A DNA stretch of 64,000 nucleotides, taken from assembly GCF_014851565.1 (NCBI RefSeq), contig NZ_JACVAA010000002.1, positions 558,001-622,000 on the forward strand, given 5' to 3'. The translations under genes and the position numbers were made by a program. Below, in pieces: positions 35,874 through 44,240 of this stretch. Each line of letters starts with the position of its first letter. The stretch's first letter is position 1. The notes under the pieces were generated by a model that was given only the letters and a program-made list of their open reading frames with translations, did not search any database and was not told the origin of the DNA. The DNA is from Pseudomonas sp. PDM15 (GTDB taxonomy: Bacteria; Pseudomonadota; Gammaproteobacteria; Pseudomonadales; Pseudomonadaceae).

Positions 35874-36704
35874 ATGGATAGCGAAGGCTGTGTTCTCTCC
35901 CGGGATTACCGGCGGATCCACCAGGAAGCGACGGTACTGGCCGGCGCACTCACCGATCTGGGCCAGCGCGCCTCGGTCTACCACCACTTGTACGAGGACT
36001 CCGGCGGGCGCAGCGTGTTCCCGCTGATCGCCGCCCACGGCGCGCTGTGGGGCGCCGGCTACTTCGCCCTGGGCCTGAAGATGGGCGCCCTGCTCTCCGC
36101 TCAATTCCTGTTCACCCCGGCAGTGCGCCGCGACAAGCTGCGCCAGCTGCACGCCTTCGCCGATGCCTTCCGCGAGATCAACCGGCAGGTCTGCGTCGAG
36201 GCCTACACGGCCTATCACTTCAGCAAGCTGCATGGCTGCACGCCCGGTGCCGAGCGCTACCTGCAGCCGCGCCTGCTGGCCGCACTGAACCGCTGCCACC
36301 GCGCCCAGGCGCTGCACGAGCCGCTGCCGCAACCGGCACGCCGCGAGCTGTTCGAGGCGTTCTTCCTGTGGGAGCAGGAGGTCATAGTCGGCCCGGCCGT
36401 GGAGCGGGCGCTGGCGGCGCTGGACTGGCCGCTGATCCGCCGCGTGGCGCTGCGCCCGCGCATCCGCTTCGCCTATTTCGCCAGCAGCCGCGACATGGGC
36501 TTCGCCGACTTCGCCAGCACGGCCGAGCGCATCGAGAAAGGCCTGCGGGCCTATGAGCTGGCCGAACAGGCCGGGCTGCCGCAGGTGGAGGCCGCGCTGA
36601 AACGCTACGGCATCCTGCCGGGCGCCTTCTTCAAGGGTTCCGCCCTGTACTTCCAGGCCATGCGCGAGCGCTTGCACGCCGCGGCGAACCTGTCTTCCAG
36701 CTAG
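35874..36704 (+). CDS. Hypothetical protein, possibly in the two-component cluster
   Basis: 276 residues, mostly helical and Arg/Ala-rich, with one weakly hydrophobic stretch near 45-75 (IAAHGALWGAGYFALGLKMGALLSAQFLF). The middle contains AFREINRQVCVEAYTAYHFSK, and the C terminus GILPGAFFKGSALYFQAM. I do not recognise a family. The ATG at 35874 sits 8 bases after GGAG; a GTG six bases upstream is too close to that site. It starts 75 bp after the kinase gene and may be co-transcribed. Confidence 0.65.
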   Translation: MDSEGCVLSRDYRRIHQEATVLAGALTDLGQRASVYHHLYEDSGGRSVFPLIAAHGALWGAGYFALGLKMGALLSAQFLFTPAVRRDKLRQLHAFADAFREINRQVCVEAYTAYHFSKLHGCTPGAERYLQPRLLAALNRCHRAQALHEPLPQPARRELFEAFFLWEQEVIVGPAVERALAALDWPLIRRVALRPRIRFAYFASSRDMGFADFASTAERIEKGLRAYELAEQAGLPQVEAALKRYGILPGAFFKGSALYFQAMRERLHAAANLSSS

Positions 36705-36940
36705 ACCTGCCGCGCCTCGCAGGCCGGAGCGGCCACTATCGGCTGCCCCGGCTCGCCGAGGAGTTCGTGCCTTCAGCAGCGAGCCCCCGAGTGTCCCGGC
36801 ATGGCGAGCCGACGCCCACGCCACCCTGCCCCATGGCAAGAAGCATGAACCTTACCGACTGGCGCTCTCACTAACGCATAAGAGCCGGCGATCCGTCGTC
36901 TCGTGCAGTGGGTTTTCCGTCCAAGCAAGGATAAAAAAAC

Positions 36941-37834
36941 ATGATCACCACACCCGATCTTGCTGCAACTGCCCTGGATGAATCCGCCAATACCTCTGGT
37001 GTTTCCTGGGCCGCGATCTTCGCCGGCGCCATCGCCGCGGCGGCGTTGTCGCTGATTCTGATCCTGCTCGGCTTCGGCCTCGGTTTCAGTGCGGTCTCGC
37101 CCTGGAGCAACGAAGGCATCAGCGCCGAGGGGTTGGGCATCTCCACGATCATCTGGCTGGCCCTGACCCAGCTGATCGCGGCGGGCATGGGCGGCTACCT
37201 CGCCGGTCGCCTGCGCGTGAAGTGGACCGCCCTGCACGGTGACGAGGTGTTCTTCCGCGATACCGCGCATGGCTTCCTGGCCTGGGCCGTGGCGACCCTT
37301 CTTACCGCCACCGTGCTGGTGGGCTCGGTGAGCGGCATCGTCGGTGCCGGCGTGCAAGCCAGCGCCCAGGTTGCCTCCGGCGCGGCGCCAACGGCGCTGG
37401 CCAGTGCCGAAGAGGAATACGGCTATTACATAGACGGCCTGTTCCGTGACAATCGCCCGGCGCCCAGCGCGGACGATGCGGCCCATGGTGTGGTCGCGCG
37501 CATCCTCGCGCGCAACCTGGACAACGACGGCGAGCTCGCCCCCGCCGACCGCGCCTACCTGATCCAGCTGGTCTCGCAACGCACCAACCTGTCGCCCACC
37601 GAGGCCCAGGCCCGTGTCGACGAGATCTATGCCCAGGCTCGCGAGAGCGTGGTGCAGGCCAAACAGGCCGCCGATGAAGCCCGCAAGGCGGCCGCGCACG
37701 CCACCCTGTGGATGTTCGTCGCACTACTGATCGGCGCCTTCGTCGGCAGCTTCGCCGCCACCCTCGGTGGTCGCAGCCGTGACGCCGTGGTGCTGGTAGT
37801 CGACGACTACCGCTCCACCGCCCCGCTTACCTGA
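36941..37834 (+). CDS. Four-TM membrane protein with charged periplasmic or cytoplasmic loop
   Basis: 297 residues. Hydrophobic segments near 22-52, 66-90, 112-138 and 262-285; between the third and fourth lies a 120-residue polar region with a helical, Ala/Gln/Glu-rich part (AQARESVVQAKQAADEARKAA). The N-terminal WAAIFAGAIAAAALSLILILLGFGLG resembles small membrane proteins often found with tiny membrane peptides. No function assigned. A 23-codon gene follows 17 bp downstream and both precede a terminator. Confidence 0.7.
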   Translation: MITTPDLAATALDESANTSGVSWAAIFAGAIAAAALSLILILLGFGLGFSAVSPWSNEGISAEGLGISTIIWLALTQLIAAGMGGYLAGRLRVKWTALHGDEVFFRDTAHGFLAWAVATLLTATVLVGSVSGIVGAGVQASAQVASGAAPTALASAEEEYGYYIDGLFRDNRPAPSADDAAHGVVARILARNLDNDGELAPADRAYLIQLVSQRTNLSPTEAQARVDEIYAQARESVVQAKQAADEARKAAAHATLWMFVALLIGAFVGSFAATLGGRSRDAVVLVVDDYRSTAPLT

Positions 37835-37851
37835 AAACAAGGAGAACGGAC

Positions 37852-37923
37852 ATGCGCTCACTTCTGCTGTGGTTCCTCGGTGTACCGATCCCGGTGATCA
37901 TCCTGATCGCCCTGGTGACCTGA
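37852..37923 (+). CDS. 23-residue hydrophobic membrane peptide
   Basis: ATG at 37852 preceded by AAGGAGAACGGAC, an excellent ribosome site; 23 codons then TGA. The peptide begins MRSLLLWFLGVPIPV and continues as one hydrophobic helix with a Pro-Ile-Pro kink. It is too short for standard gene callers. Placed between the four-TM protein gene and a terminator, it is very likely translated and may interact with that protein. Confidence 0.75.
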   Translation: MRSLLLWFLGVPIPVIILIALVT

Positions 37924-37934
37924 TCGTCAGCCAG

Positions 37935-37973
37935 AAAAAAGGCCGCTCCCCTCAATCGGGAAGCGGCCTTTTT
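37935..37973 (+). terminator. Rho-independent terminator
   Basis: Stem GGCCGCTCCC paired with GGG-A-AGCGGCC (one bulged A) at 37941-37968, A-rich before and TTTTT after. It ends the unit of the membrane protein and its small peptide. Confidence 0.85.
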
Positions 37974-38001
37974 CATGGCTAGCGCCGCGCGGCGCCGCCA
38001 C

Positions 38002-38532
38002 TCACTCTTCCTGGGCAGCCTTCAGCGCCTCGTAGGCCGGGGCGGCGTAGATGCCGACCTCGACCGCGAGCTCCAGCACCCGCGGCAGGTCGCTGGTGTA
38101 GACGAGCACGCACTGCAGCTCGTCATCCAGCGGCTCGCTGAGGTCTACCAGCACGTAGCCGCCCTTTTCCTTGTACAGCGCCGAAAGTTGTACCTGGATG
38201 CGGTTCAGCGCCTTGAGCGGCTCGACCTTCTGCAGCTGCTTGGGCTTGATGTTGAAGCTGACCTGCGGGCCGAAGGAATCGATGATCTGCTGCAGCAGCT
38301 CCTCGTAGCTGTCCGCCTGGAACAGCACGGTCTCCGGCAGGCTGCCGATCACCACCCACTCGCCCAGCGGAATGGGGAAATCGTCGTCGTAGTTGATGTC
38401 CGGATTGGCGGCAAGGAAGGCCTGCGGGTCGGCGTAGGCCTGGGCGGCCTCGTCGGCGATGCGGGCGATCTCCTCGTCGGTCATGCAGCCGGAGCTGATC
38501 AGAGTGATGAGTTCGAGGAGCTGGGCTTGCAT
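38002..38532 (-). CDS. Hypothetical cytoplasmic protein
   Basis: 176 residues, acidic. It begins with a helical region, TDEEIARIADEAAQAYADPQAFL, then a mixed alpha/beta part with FPIPLGEWVVIGSLPETVLFQ and GGYVLVDLSEPLDDELQCVLVYTSDLPRVLELA. No motif of a known enzyme. Similar proteins are found in pseudomonads. The ATG follows a weak AGGAC. Codon use is normal. Confidence 0.65.
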   Translation of the reverse strand: MQAQLLELITLISSGCMTDEEIARIADEAAQAYADPQAFLAANPDINYDDDFPIPLGEWVVIGSLPETVLFQADSYEELLQQIIDSFGPQVSFNIKPKQLQKVEPLKALNRIQVQLSALYKEKGGYVLVDLSEPLDDELQCVLVYTSDLPRVLELAVEVGIYAAPAYEALKAAQEE

Positions 38533-38622
38533 CGGGCGGTCCTGCAGAGGGTTCGGGGGCGCACAGGATAGCGCGTCACGGCGCGTGCTTCACCGCCAAC
38601 GGGGTGAGCTGCGCCTCGCCTT

Positions 38623-39366
38623 TCAGTCGTGGTGTACGTTCAGCTGCGTGAACTGCACCTCGCCCACATCGTCGTCGCCGTCCTCGTCGTCGTCCTGCAC
38701 GTAGGCGCCGGCCTTGAAGTAGAACGGCACCTCGCGCCAGGCCGCATCCTCCTTGTAGAAGTCATGCTGGATGCGCTCGCCGTTGACCTCCACCGTCAGC
38801 ACACCGTCCTGCACCTCGATGACATAGGAGAACAGATCGTTGCCCACCGGCGTGGCGAAGACATGGCTGATGTCCTTGTTGCTGCCCTTGGGGTGGCGCT
38901 TGATCAGCGACTTGAGCTTGCCCTTCTCCCACTGCAGCTTGATCAGCGGGCGGGCGTCGAAGCCATGGATCTGCCCGACGACGATCTTCTGCGTACTCGG
39001 CGCGCGCAGCACCCGGGCGCTTGCCTTGAGCTGGTGGAAGCCGGCGCCGGTCCAGTTGCGATTGTCGTCGGCCGGATCGAGCAGCTCGCGCAGCTCGGCA
39101 CGTGGATAGTCGGAGTTCTTGGTGGTACCGGCGCCGGCCGGGGCCATAAAGACCATCGCGCCGTTGTCGGCCAGGTGGAAGTAGCGCGAGGCGTAGCCGC
39201 CCTTCAGCTCGTCGCTGCGCACCTCGCTAGCCTCATCATCGGGCAGGGTCAGCTTCCAGTGGGTCAGGTCGTAGTTGTCGGCCGGCGACTGATAGTCGCC
39301 CGGCTCGTCGTGGCTACAGCCGGCAACCAGCAGCAGGCTGGCCAGGCAGAGTAGTGATCGATGCAT
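38623..39366 (-). CDS. Alginate lyase lipoprotein, polysaccharide lyase family 7
   Basis: 247 residues. The signal sequence ends in the lipobox LVAGC, so it is probably anchored in a membrane facing the periplasm or the surface. The three PL7 motifs are intact: RAELRE in the NSDYPRAELREL segment, QIHG in VVGQIHGFDARPL, and YFKAGAYVQ at the C terminus. They supply the Arg, His, Gln and Tyr of the active site that cleaves alginate (poly-mannuronate/guluronate) by beta-elimination. No alginate biosynthesis operon is in the window. Confidence 0.92.
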   Translation of the reverse strand: MHRSLLCLASLLLVAGCSHDEPGDYQSPADNYDLTHWKLTLPDDEASEVRSDELKGGYASRYFHLADNGAMVFMAPAGAGTTKNSDYPRAELRELLDPADDNRNWTGAGFHQLKASARVLRAPSTQKIVVGQIHGFDARPLIKLQWEKGKLKSLIKRHPKGSNKDISHVFATPVGNDLFSYVIEVQDGVLTVEVNGERIQHDFYKEDAAWREVPFYFKAGAYVQDDDEDGDDDVGEVQFTQLNVHHD

Positions 39367-39691
39367 TGGTTCGCTCCCAATGGCTATTCAGACGTCCCAT
39401 ACGGACTCTGTGCAGACAGCGCGATCAGTATCCAGGTTTCACATGACGGGCAATCTTCGCCATGGTATCTGGATCGCCACCTCGGCTCGGGGCCCGCGGC
39501 ACCTGGTCAGCTCATTCATCCGACAAAACTGGTCGGTGGCGGCCAACGGCCATTTGCAGTCTCCTGAGAGGTAGCAACTACGAAGCGGCGCCGATCCGGG
39601 CATATTGCCTGACGCTTTCTCCACGTTCACTTAAACTGAATTGCCAAGCACCTGCCGTGTTCCGCGTTGCCCTCGACCAGTGAAATATCTA
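39367..39691. other. 325-bp intergenic region, no gene seen
   Basis: Separates the alginate lyase gene (leftward) from the GGDEF-EAL gene (rightward). Short frames exist on both strands but none has coding-like codon use. No clear -10/-35 pair, operator or hairpin stands out. Composition is visibly less GC-rich than the flanks on the left. Confidence 0.5.
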
Positions 39692-42256
39692 ATGACTGAC
39701 GATATCCCGCCTGACGGCGGTAGCTCGCACACCCGCTCAAGCGTAGCGCTGACTCGGACTTCCTTTTTCAAGTTCGTCGGCCTGTTGACAGGCATATTTG
39801 TACTCGCCGGCTATTTGCTCATCTACCTAGCCCATGACCTGAACCATACGGAAGAGCTCAAGGGCGCCTTTTATACGGAGAAGGCAGTCCAATCGCTGGA
39901 AAAGTCGCTGCGCTCGACGGTCAGGGATTACGCGTTCTGGGGCGATGCCTATCGCCACCTGCACCATGAAGTGGACGCCGACTGGGCATATGTGAGGCAG
40001 AACATTGGACCAACCCTGTATGGCGACTTTGGCCTGCAAGGTCTATTTGTCGTGAATGACACGGATCACACGGTGTACTCGGTGATCAGGGGTCAATTTC
40101 AGTCCACACCGGCATCGAGTTGGCTTGGGCAATCGCTGGCTTCGGTGCTTACCCAAGCGCGCGCTGGAGCGGAGGAAGAAGAGCCCGTCACCACTCTCAT
40201 CAGCATTGACGGGCAGCCGGCCGTTGTCGCGGCGGCAGCCATCACGCCGGGAACGGATCCGACCGTGCAGCCCGATGGAAGGCAGCCTTCGGTACTCATC
40301 TTTGTCCGCGTTCTGGACCCGCCTAGCCTTGAGCAACTAGGCAAGGAGTACGGTATCGCGGGGTTACGCACGGCAACAGCTGTTCAGCACGGTCCTGTTT
40401 TTGCCCTGGGAGAGAATGGTGCGGCAGGGAGTTTGCGATGGGATCCGGAAAGGCCGGGCCAGCATTTGTTGGGAGTAGGTTTCTCGCTGCTGGGCATCAC
40501 CGCGTTGCTGGTGTGCCTGCTCGCCTGGGCGTTGTGGCGCCGCACCGCTGCCAGCGCTCAAGCCTTGGATGCAAGTTATCTGTCGTTGCAACGAAGCCAG
40601 GATGCTCTGGCAGTCAGCGAGGCCCGTTTTCGCGACATCGTGGAAATCAGTTCCGACTGGATATGGGAGATCGACAGTCAGTGGCGTTTTACCTACCTGT
40701 CCGAGCGGTTCGAGGCGGTCACTGGGCTACCCAGAGACGCCTGGATCGGCACGCCGATCGATGAGTTGATGTCCACGGAGCACGGTCCCCTGTCTCATTG
40801 GTTAAGCGTCGCCAGTCGCCGTGTGGAGAACAGCATTCATTGTCGCTATATGGGCAGCAGCGGTCAGGAGCATGTGACCCGCGTTTCAGCGCGCGCGATG
40901 CCGGACCAAGGCTTTCGCGGCACAGCAACCGATGTCACCGGGGAAGTCGAAGCGCGGCGACAAATCGAGTTTCTGTCACAGCATGACGCCCTGACCGGGC
41001 TTGCAAATCGAACGCGGCTTCAGGAGTTCCTCGACGCCAAACTGAAAGCAGGGCCGACTAGTGAACAACCGCTGGTCATGCTTTGCATGGATCTAGATCG
41101 CTTTAAACCAATCAACGATCTGCTCGGCCATGCCGCAGGTGATCAGGTGCTAAACGCGGTGTCCAAGCGCTTGGCCGAGTGCGTTCGAAATGAGGACTTG
41201 GTCGCCAGAATAGGTGGTGACGAGTTTGTCCTGATCCTTTCCCAAATCGGCTCGCAAAGTAACGTCGAAGCCCTGTGCCAACGCCTGCTGAGCTCCATCG
41301 AGCGGCCCATGGAGATCGACGGACATCAAACTTATGTCAGCGCCAGTATCGGCATCGCCATGGCACCCAACGATGCTCTGGAGTCCAGCGAGCTGCTTCG
41401 CTATGCGGACATTGCGCTGTATGAAGCAAAGGTCGGGGGACGTGCCACCTGGCGATTCTATTCAGGCGAGATGAACAACAAGATCATCGAACGACGCCGC
41501 CTGGAAACCGACCTGCGTTCCGCGATCGAGCATGGCGAACTACGGCTGTATTACCAACCACGCTACCGGCTCGCCGACGGGCAGATGGTTGGCGCAGAAG
41601 CCCTGGTTCGCTGGCAACACCCTGAGCGCGGGCTTGTATCACCGGACACCTTTATCCCAATTGCCGAACAGACTGGGCTAGTCATCCCGTTGAGCAATTG
41701 GGTAATCAGTACGGCCTGCCAGCAGGCGACGCAGTGGCCTGCGGATCTGTTCCTCTCGATCAATCTATCCACCATTGAGTTCAAAGGCGGGAATCTGGTC
41801 GAGCGGATCGAGAAGGCACTGGTCGATTCGCGCATTAGGCCTTCCCGAGTGGAGCTGGAGATTACCGAAAGCGTCATGCTCGAAGACGCCGCAGGCGCGC
41901 TGGCGCAGATGCACGCACTCAAGGCGCTCGGCGTTCGCCTGGCGATGGACGACTTCGGAACAGGGTATTCGTCGCTGAGTTATCTGCGCACCTTTCCCTT
42001 CGATGGTTTGAAAATTGACCGAAGCTTCCTCAGTCGAATGGAGGGGGTTGAGGAAGACAAAGCGATCATCCTCGCCATCGTGGATATGGGGCGCACCTTG
42101 TCGCTCACCGTTACTGCGGAAGGCATTGAAACTGCCGAACAGCTCGACATGCTTAAAGCAATCTCATGCGATGAAGGGCAAGGCTACTTCCTGAGCAAGC
42201 CGCTTGATGTCGAGGCCTTTACGGAATTGCTAAGTGCAACGCCTGTAAAAGGCTGA
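39692..42256 (+). CDS. CHASE4-like-PAS-GGDEF-EAL protein
   Basis: 854 residues. A membrane helix (about 22-44), a periplasmic sensor of about 220 residues resembling CHASE4 (DYAFWGDAYRHL), a second helix (about 265-290), PAS, GGDEF and EAL. GGDEF active site GGDEF is intact with an I-site RNED five residues before it; EAL motifs EAL(VRW), ELEITES, DDFGTGYSS and KIDRSF are intact. It could make or degrade c-di-GMP. Codon use is less GC-biased than the neighbours, hinting at different ancestry. The start at 39692 has no strong ribosome site. Confidence 0.9.
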   Translation: MTDDIPPDGGSSHTRSSVALTRTSFFKFVGLLTGIFVLAGYLLIYLAHDLNHTEELKGAFYTEKAVQSLEKSLRSTVRDYAFWGDAYRHLHHEVDADWAYVRQNIGPTLYGDFGLQGLFVVNDTDHTVYSVIRGQFQSTPASSWLGQSLASVLTQARAGAEEEEPVTTLISIDGQPAVVAAAAITPGTDPTVQPDGRQPSVLIFVRVLDPPSLEQLGKEYGIAGLRTATAVQHGPVFALGENGAAGSLRWDPERPGQHLLGVGFSLLGITALLVCLLAWALWRRTAASAQALDASYLSLQRSQDALAVSEARFRDIVEISSDWIWEIDSQWRFTYLSERFEAVTGLPRDAWIGTPIDELMSTEHGPLSHWLSVASRRVENSIHCRYMGSSGQEHVTRVSARAMPDQGFRGTATDVTGEVEARRQIEFLSQHDALTGLANRTRLQEFLDAKLKAGPTSEQPLVMLCMDLDRFKPINDLLGHAAGDQVLNAVSKRLAECVRNEDLVARIGGDEFVLILSQIGSQSNVEALCQRLLSSIERPMEIDGHQTYVSASIGIAMAPNDALESSELLRYADIALYEAKVGGRATWRFYSGEMNNKIIERRRLETDLRSAIEHGELRLYYQPRYRLADGQMVGAEALVRWQHPERGLVSPDTFIPIAEQTGLVIPLSNWVISTACQQATQWPADLFLSINLSTIEFKGGNLVERIEKALVDSRIRPSRVELEITESVMLEDAAGALAQMHALKALGVRLAMDDFGTGYSSLSYLRTFPFDGLKIDRSFLSRMEGVEEDKAIILAIVDMGRTLSLTVTAEGIETAEQLDMLKAISCDEGQGYFLSKPLDVEAFTELLSATPVKG

Positions 42257-42623
42257 GAGGAACGGCGTTGCGCGCATGCAACCGAGACCACATCAGTAAC
42301 CACCAGTTGCTATAAGCTGCGCGGCTCACTAACACCAGGTAAACAAGCTCCCGGCTTTCTGCGTTCTCTAATCTGCAGCGACAGTCTTCTTTCGGCCAAA
42401 ATCGGACACTGACAGCCCTTCTTTGTCCAAGAAGCTCGGCTATGGCCTCTATTCCGGCAGCCTGATATGCCGAGAGGAAACCTGCCTAGGCTGCGCCACA
42501 GACCAAGGAGGTGTTCCTTCTCTACCACGCGACCGTAGGAACGCAGGAGCAGGCCAAGACTCACATGTACGGCACCGTTCATTAGCGGCGTATAGTTTTG
42601 CTCACCTATTGAGAGAATCGAAA
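42257..42623. other. 367-bp intergenic region upstream of the first Crp/Fnr gene
   Basis: No convincing gene on either strand. A weak relative of the dyad found further right, GTT-CATTAGCG, lies at 42577-42587, only 40 bp before the start codon; its 3' half does not match. A GAGAAT hexamer sits 32 bp from its centre but would place the transcript start at the ATG. It may be a repressor-type copy or chance. Confidence 0.35.
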
Positions 42624-43361
42624 ATGCATAACTCATCGATACCGCGCCAGAATCACCTGCTGGCGGCTCTCTCAAGCGACGTGCAGGAGCGCTTGCTCCC
42701 TCACCTGGAGCATGTTTCTCTGCCTTTGGGGAAAGTGCTCTATGAGTCCGGCGACACCATGCGCCATGTCTACTTTCCTACCGACTCGATCATCTCGCTG
42801 CTCTACGTGATGGAAAGCGGCGCATCGGCGGAAATATCGGTGGTCGGCAACGAGGGGCTGGTCGGCATAGCTCTGTTCATGGGCGGTGAAAGCACCCCCA
42901 GCCGAGCCATCGTGCAAAGTGGCGGCTCCGCCTATCGGTTGCCAGGTCAGCGCCTCAAGGATGAATTCAATCGGCATGGCGAATTGCTGGTACTGATGCT
43001 CCGTTATACCCAGGCGTTGATTACCCAGATGTCGCAGACCGCAGTGTGCAATCGCCACCACTCGATCGATCAGCAGCTATGCCGCTGGCTGCTACTGTCA
43101 CTGGACCGCCTGCCTGGCAACCAGCTGACCATGACCCAGGAGCTGATCGCCAATATGCTCGGCGTGCGTCGCGAAGGTGTAACCGAGGCGGCCGGCAAGC
43201 TGCAGCGCCAGGGGGTGATCGAGTACAGCCGCGGGCATATCACCGTGCTCGACCGACACAAGCTCGAACAACTGAGCTGCGAGTGCTACGCCGTGGTAAA
43301 AAAGGAAACCGACCGTCTGCTGCCATATGTCCTGCGCAACACCGATATAGAGCACACCTGA
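42624..43361 (+). CDS. Crp/Fnr-superfamily transcriptional regulator (first of two)
   Basis: 245 residues. Residues 20-140 form a cyclic-nucleotide-binding-type beta barrel (LPLGKVLYESGDTMRHVYFPTDSIISLL, EISVVGNEGLVGIALFMGG); the C-terminal HTH has the recognition helix ANMLGVRREGVTEAAGKLQ. The Cys set of Fnr and the cAMP phosphate-binding Arg/Ser motif of Crp are absent, so the signal is unknown. It is followed by a homologous gene. By position and superfamily it is a candidate regulator of the repeated dyads at 43.4-64 kb. Confidence 0.88.
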   Translation: MHNSSIPRQNHLLAALSSDVQERLLPHLEHVSLPLGKVLYESGDTMRHVYFPTDSIISLLYVMESGASAEISVVGNEGLVGIALFMGGESTPSRAIVQSGGSAYRLPGQRLKDEFNRHGELLVLMLRYTQALITQMSQTAVCNRHHSIDQQLCRWLLLSLDRLPGNQLTMTQELIANMLGVRREGVTEAAGKLQRQGVIEYSRGHITVLDRHKLEQLSCECYAVVKKETDRLLPYVLRNTDIEHT

Positions 43362-43401
43362 TGGCCTCATGGCACAGGCAAGAGGATAAAGGCGTCGCAC
43401 C

Positions 43402-43443
43402 GTGCTGTAGCGAACAGAGCCGTGCGGCGCACTGGAGCAGACT
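43402..43443 (+). promoter_or_regulatory. Site l: dyad plus -10 before the second Crp/Fnr gene
   Basis: GTG-CTGTAGCG-AACAGAG at 43402-43419, centre 43408.5. CAGACT lies exactly 32 bp downstream (43438-43443). The start codon is 103 bp from the centre. The left half of the dyad is weaker than in other copies. Confidence 0.55.
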
Positions 43444-43511
43444 GCGACAGCGGGATCGCCAGGCACCTTTCCCTCGCCCCGTCGGCTCGCTCCGTGCTGC
43501 TGGACATCATC

Positions 43512-44240
43512 ATGCCGGCTCCCAATCCGCCGCCCATCGTCAATCTTCTGCTGAATAACCTGCCCCACAAGGAGCAACGGCGAGTCCTGTTGCACTGCGA
43601 GCCGGTGGAGCTGGTCTTCGGGACCATCCTCTGCGAGACCACTCAGCCCTTCCGCTACCTTTACTTCCCTGTCCGCAGCTTCATTTCCCTCGTCACTACT
43701 CTGGAACAGCATCGTCCCTTAGAGCTGGGTCTGATCGGCAACGAGGGCATGCTGGGCGCTACTCTGTCCCTGGGCATTGCGGCCGCTCCGAGTCGCGCCG
43801 TGGTGCAAGGCAGCGGCAGCGCGCTGCGCATCAGCGCCACGAACCTGCGTCGGGTACTGCGCGATTGTCCGAAACTGCAGCGCACCCTGCAGCGCTATCT
43901 CTATGTAACGCTGACCCAGCTAACGCAGAACGCCGCCTGTGGACACTTCCACGAACTCGAGCCACGCCTGGCCCGATGGCTGCTGATGACCCATGACCGG
44001 GCCCATGCGGATCACTTCTACCTGACCCATGAATACCTGGCGGAGATGCTGGGGGTACGCCGCAGTGGCGTCACCACTGCCGCCGGTGCGCTGCAGCTGC
44101 GCCGATTAATTCACTACAGCCGCGGGCAGATCACCATCCTTGACCGCAGCGGCCTGGAAGCCGCCGCCTGTGAGTGTTACGCCGCGCTCAACGAAGGCTA
44201 CGCACGGCTGCTTGAGGCACCGCGCCCAGCTATAACCTAG
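43512..44240 (+). CDS. Crp/Fnr-superfamily transcriptional regulator (second of two)
   Basis: 242 residues, homologous along its length to the preceding regulator: FRYLYFPVRSFISLVTTLE, LIGNEGMLGATLSLG and the HTH AEMLGVRRSGVTTAAGALQL. The two recognition helices share GVRR-x-GVT-x-AAG-x-LQ. A copy of the repeated dyad with a -10 at the class II distance lies upstream, suggesting autoregulation. The ATG at 43512 lacks a strong ribosome site. Its stop overlaps the convergent GGDEF-EAL gene by 11 bp. Confidence 0.88.
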   Translation: MPAPNPPPIVNLLLNNLPHKEQRRVLLHCEPVELVFGTILCETTQPFRYLYFPVRSFISLVTTLEQHRPLELGLIGNEGMLGATLSLGIAAAPSRAVVQGSGSALRISATNLRRVLRDCPKLQRTLQRYLYVTLTQLTQNAACGHFHELEPRLARWLLMTHDRAHADHFYLTHEYLAEMLGVRRSGVTTAAGALQLRRLIHYSRGQITILDRSGLEAAACECYAALNEGYARLLEAPRPAIT

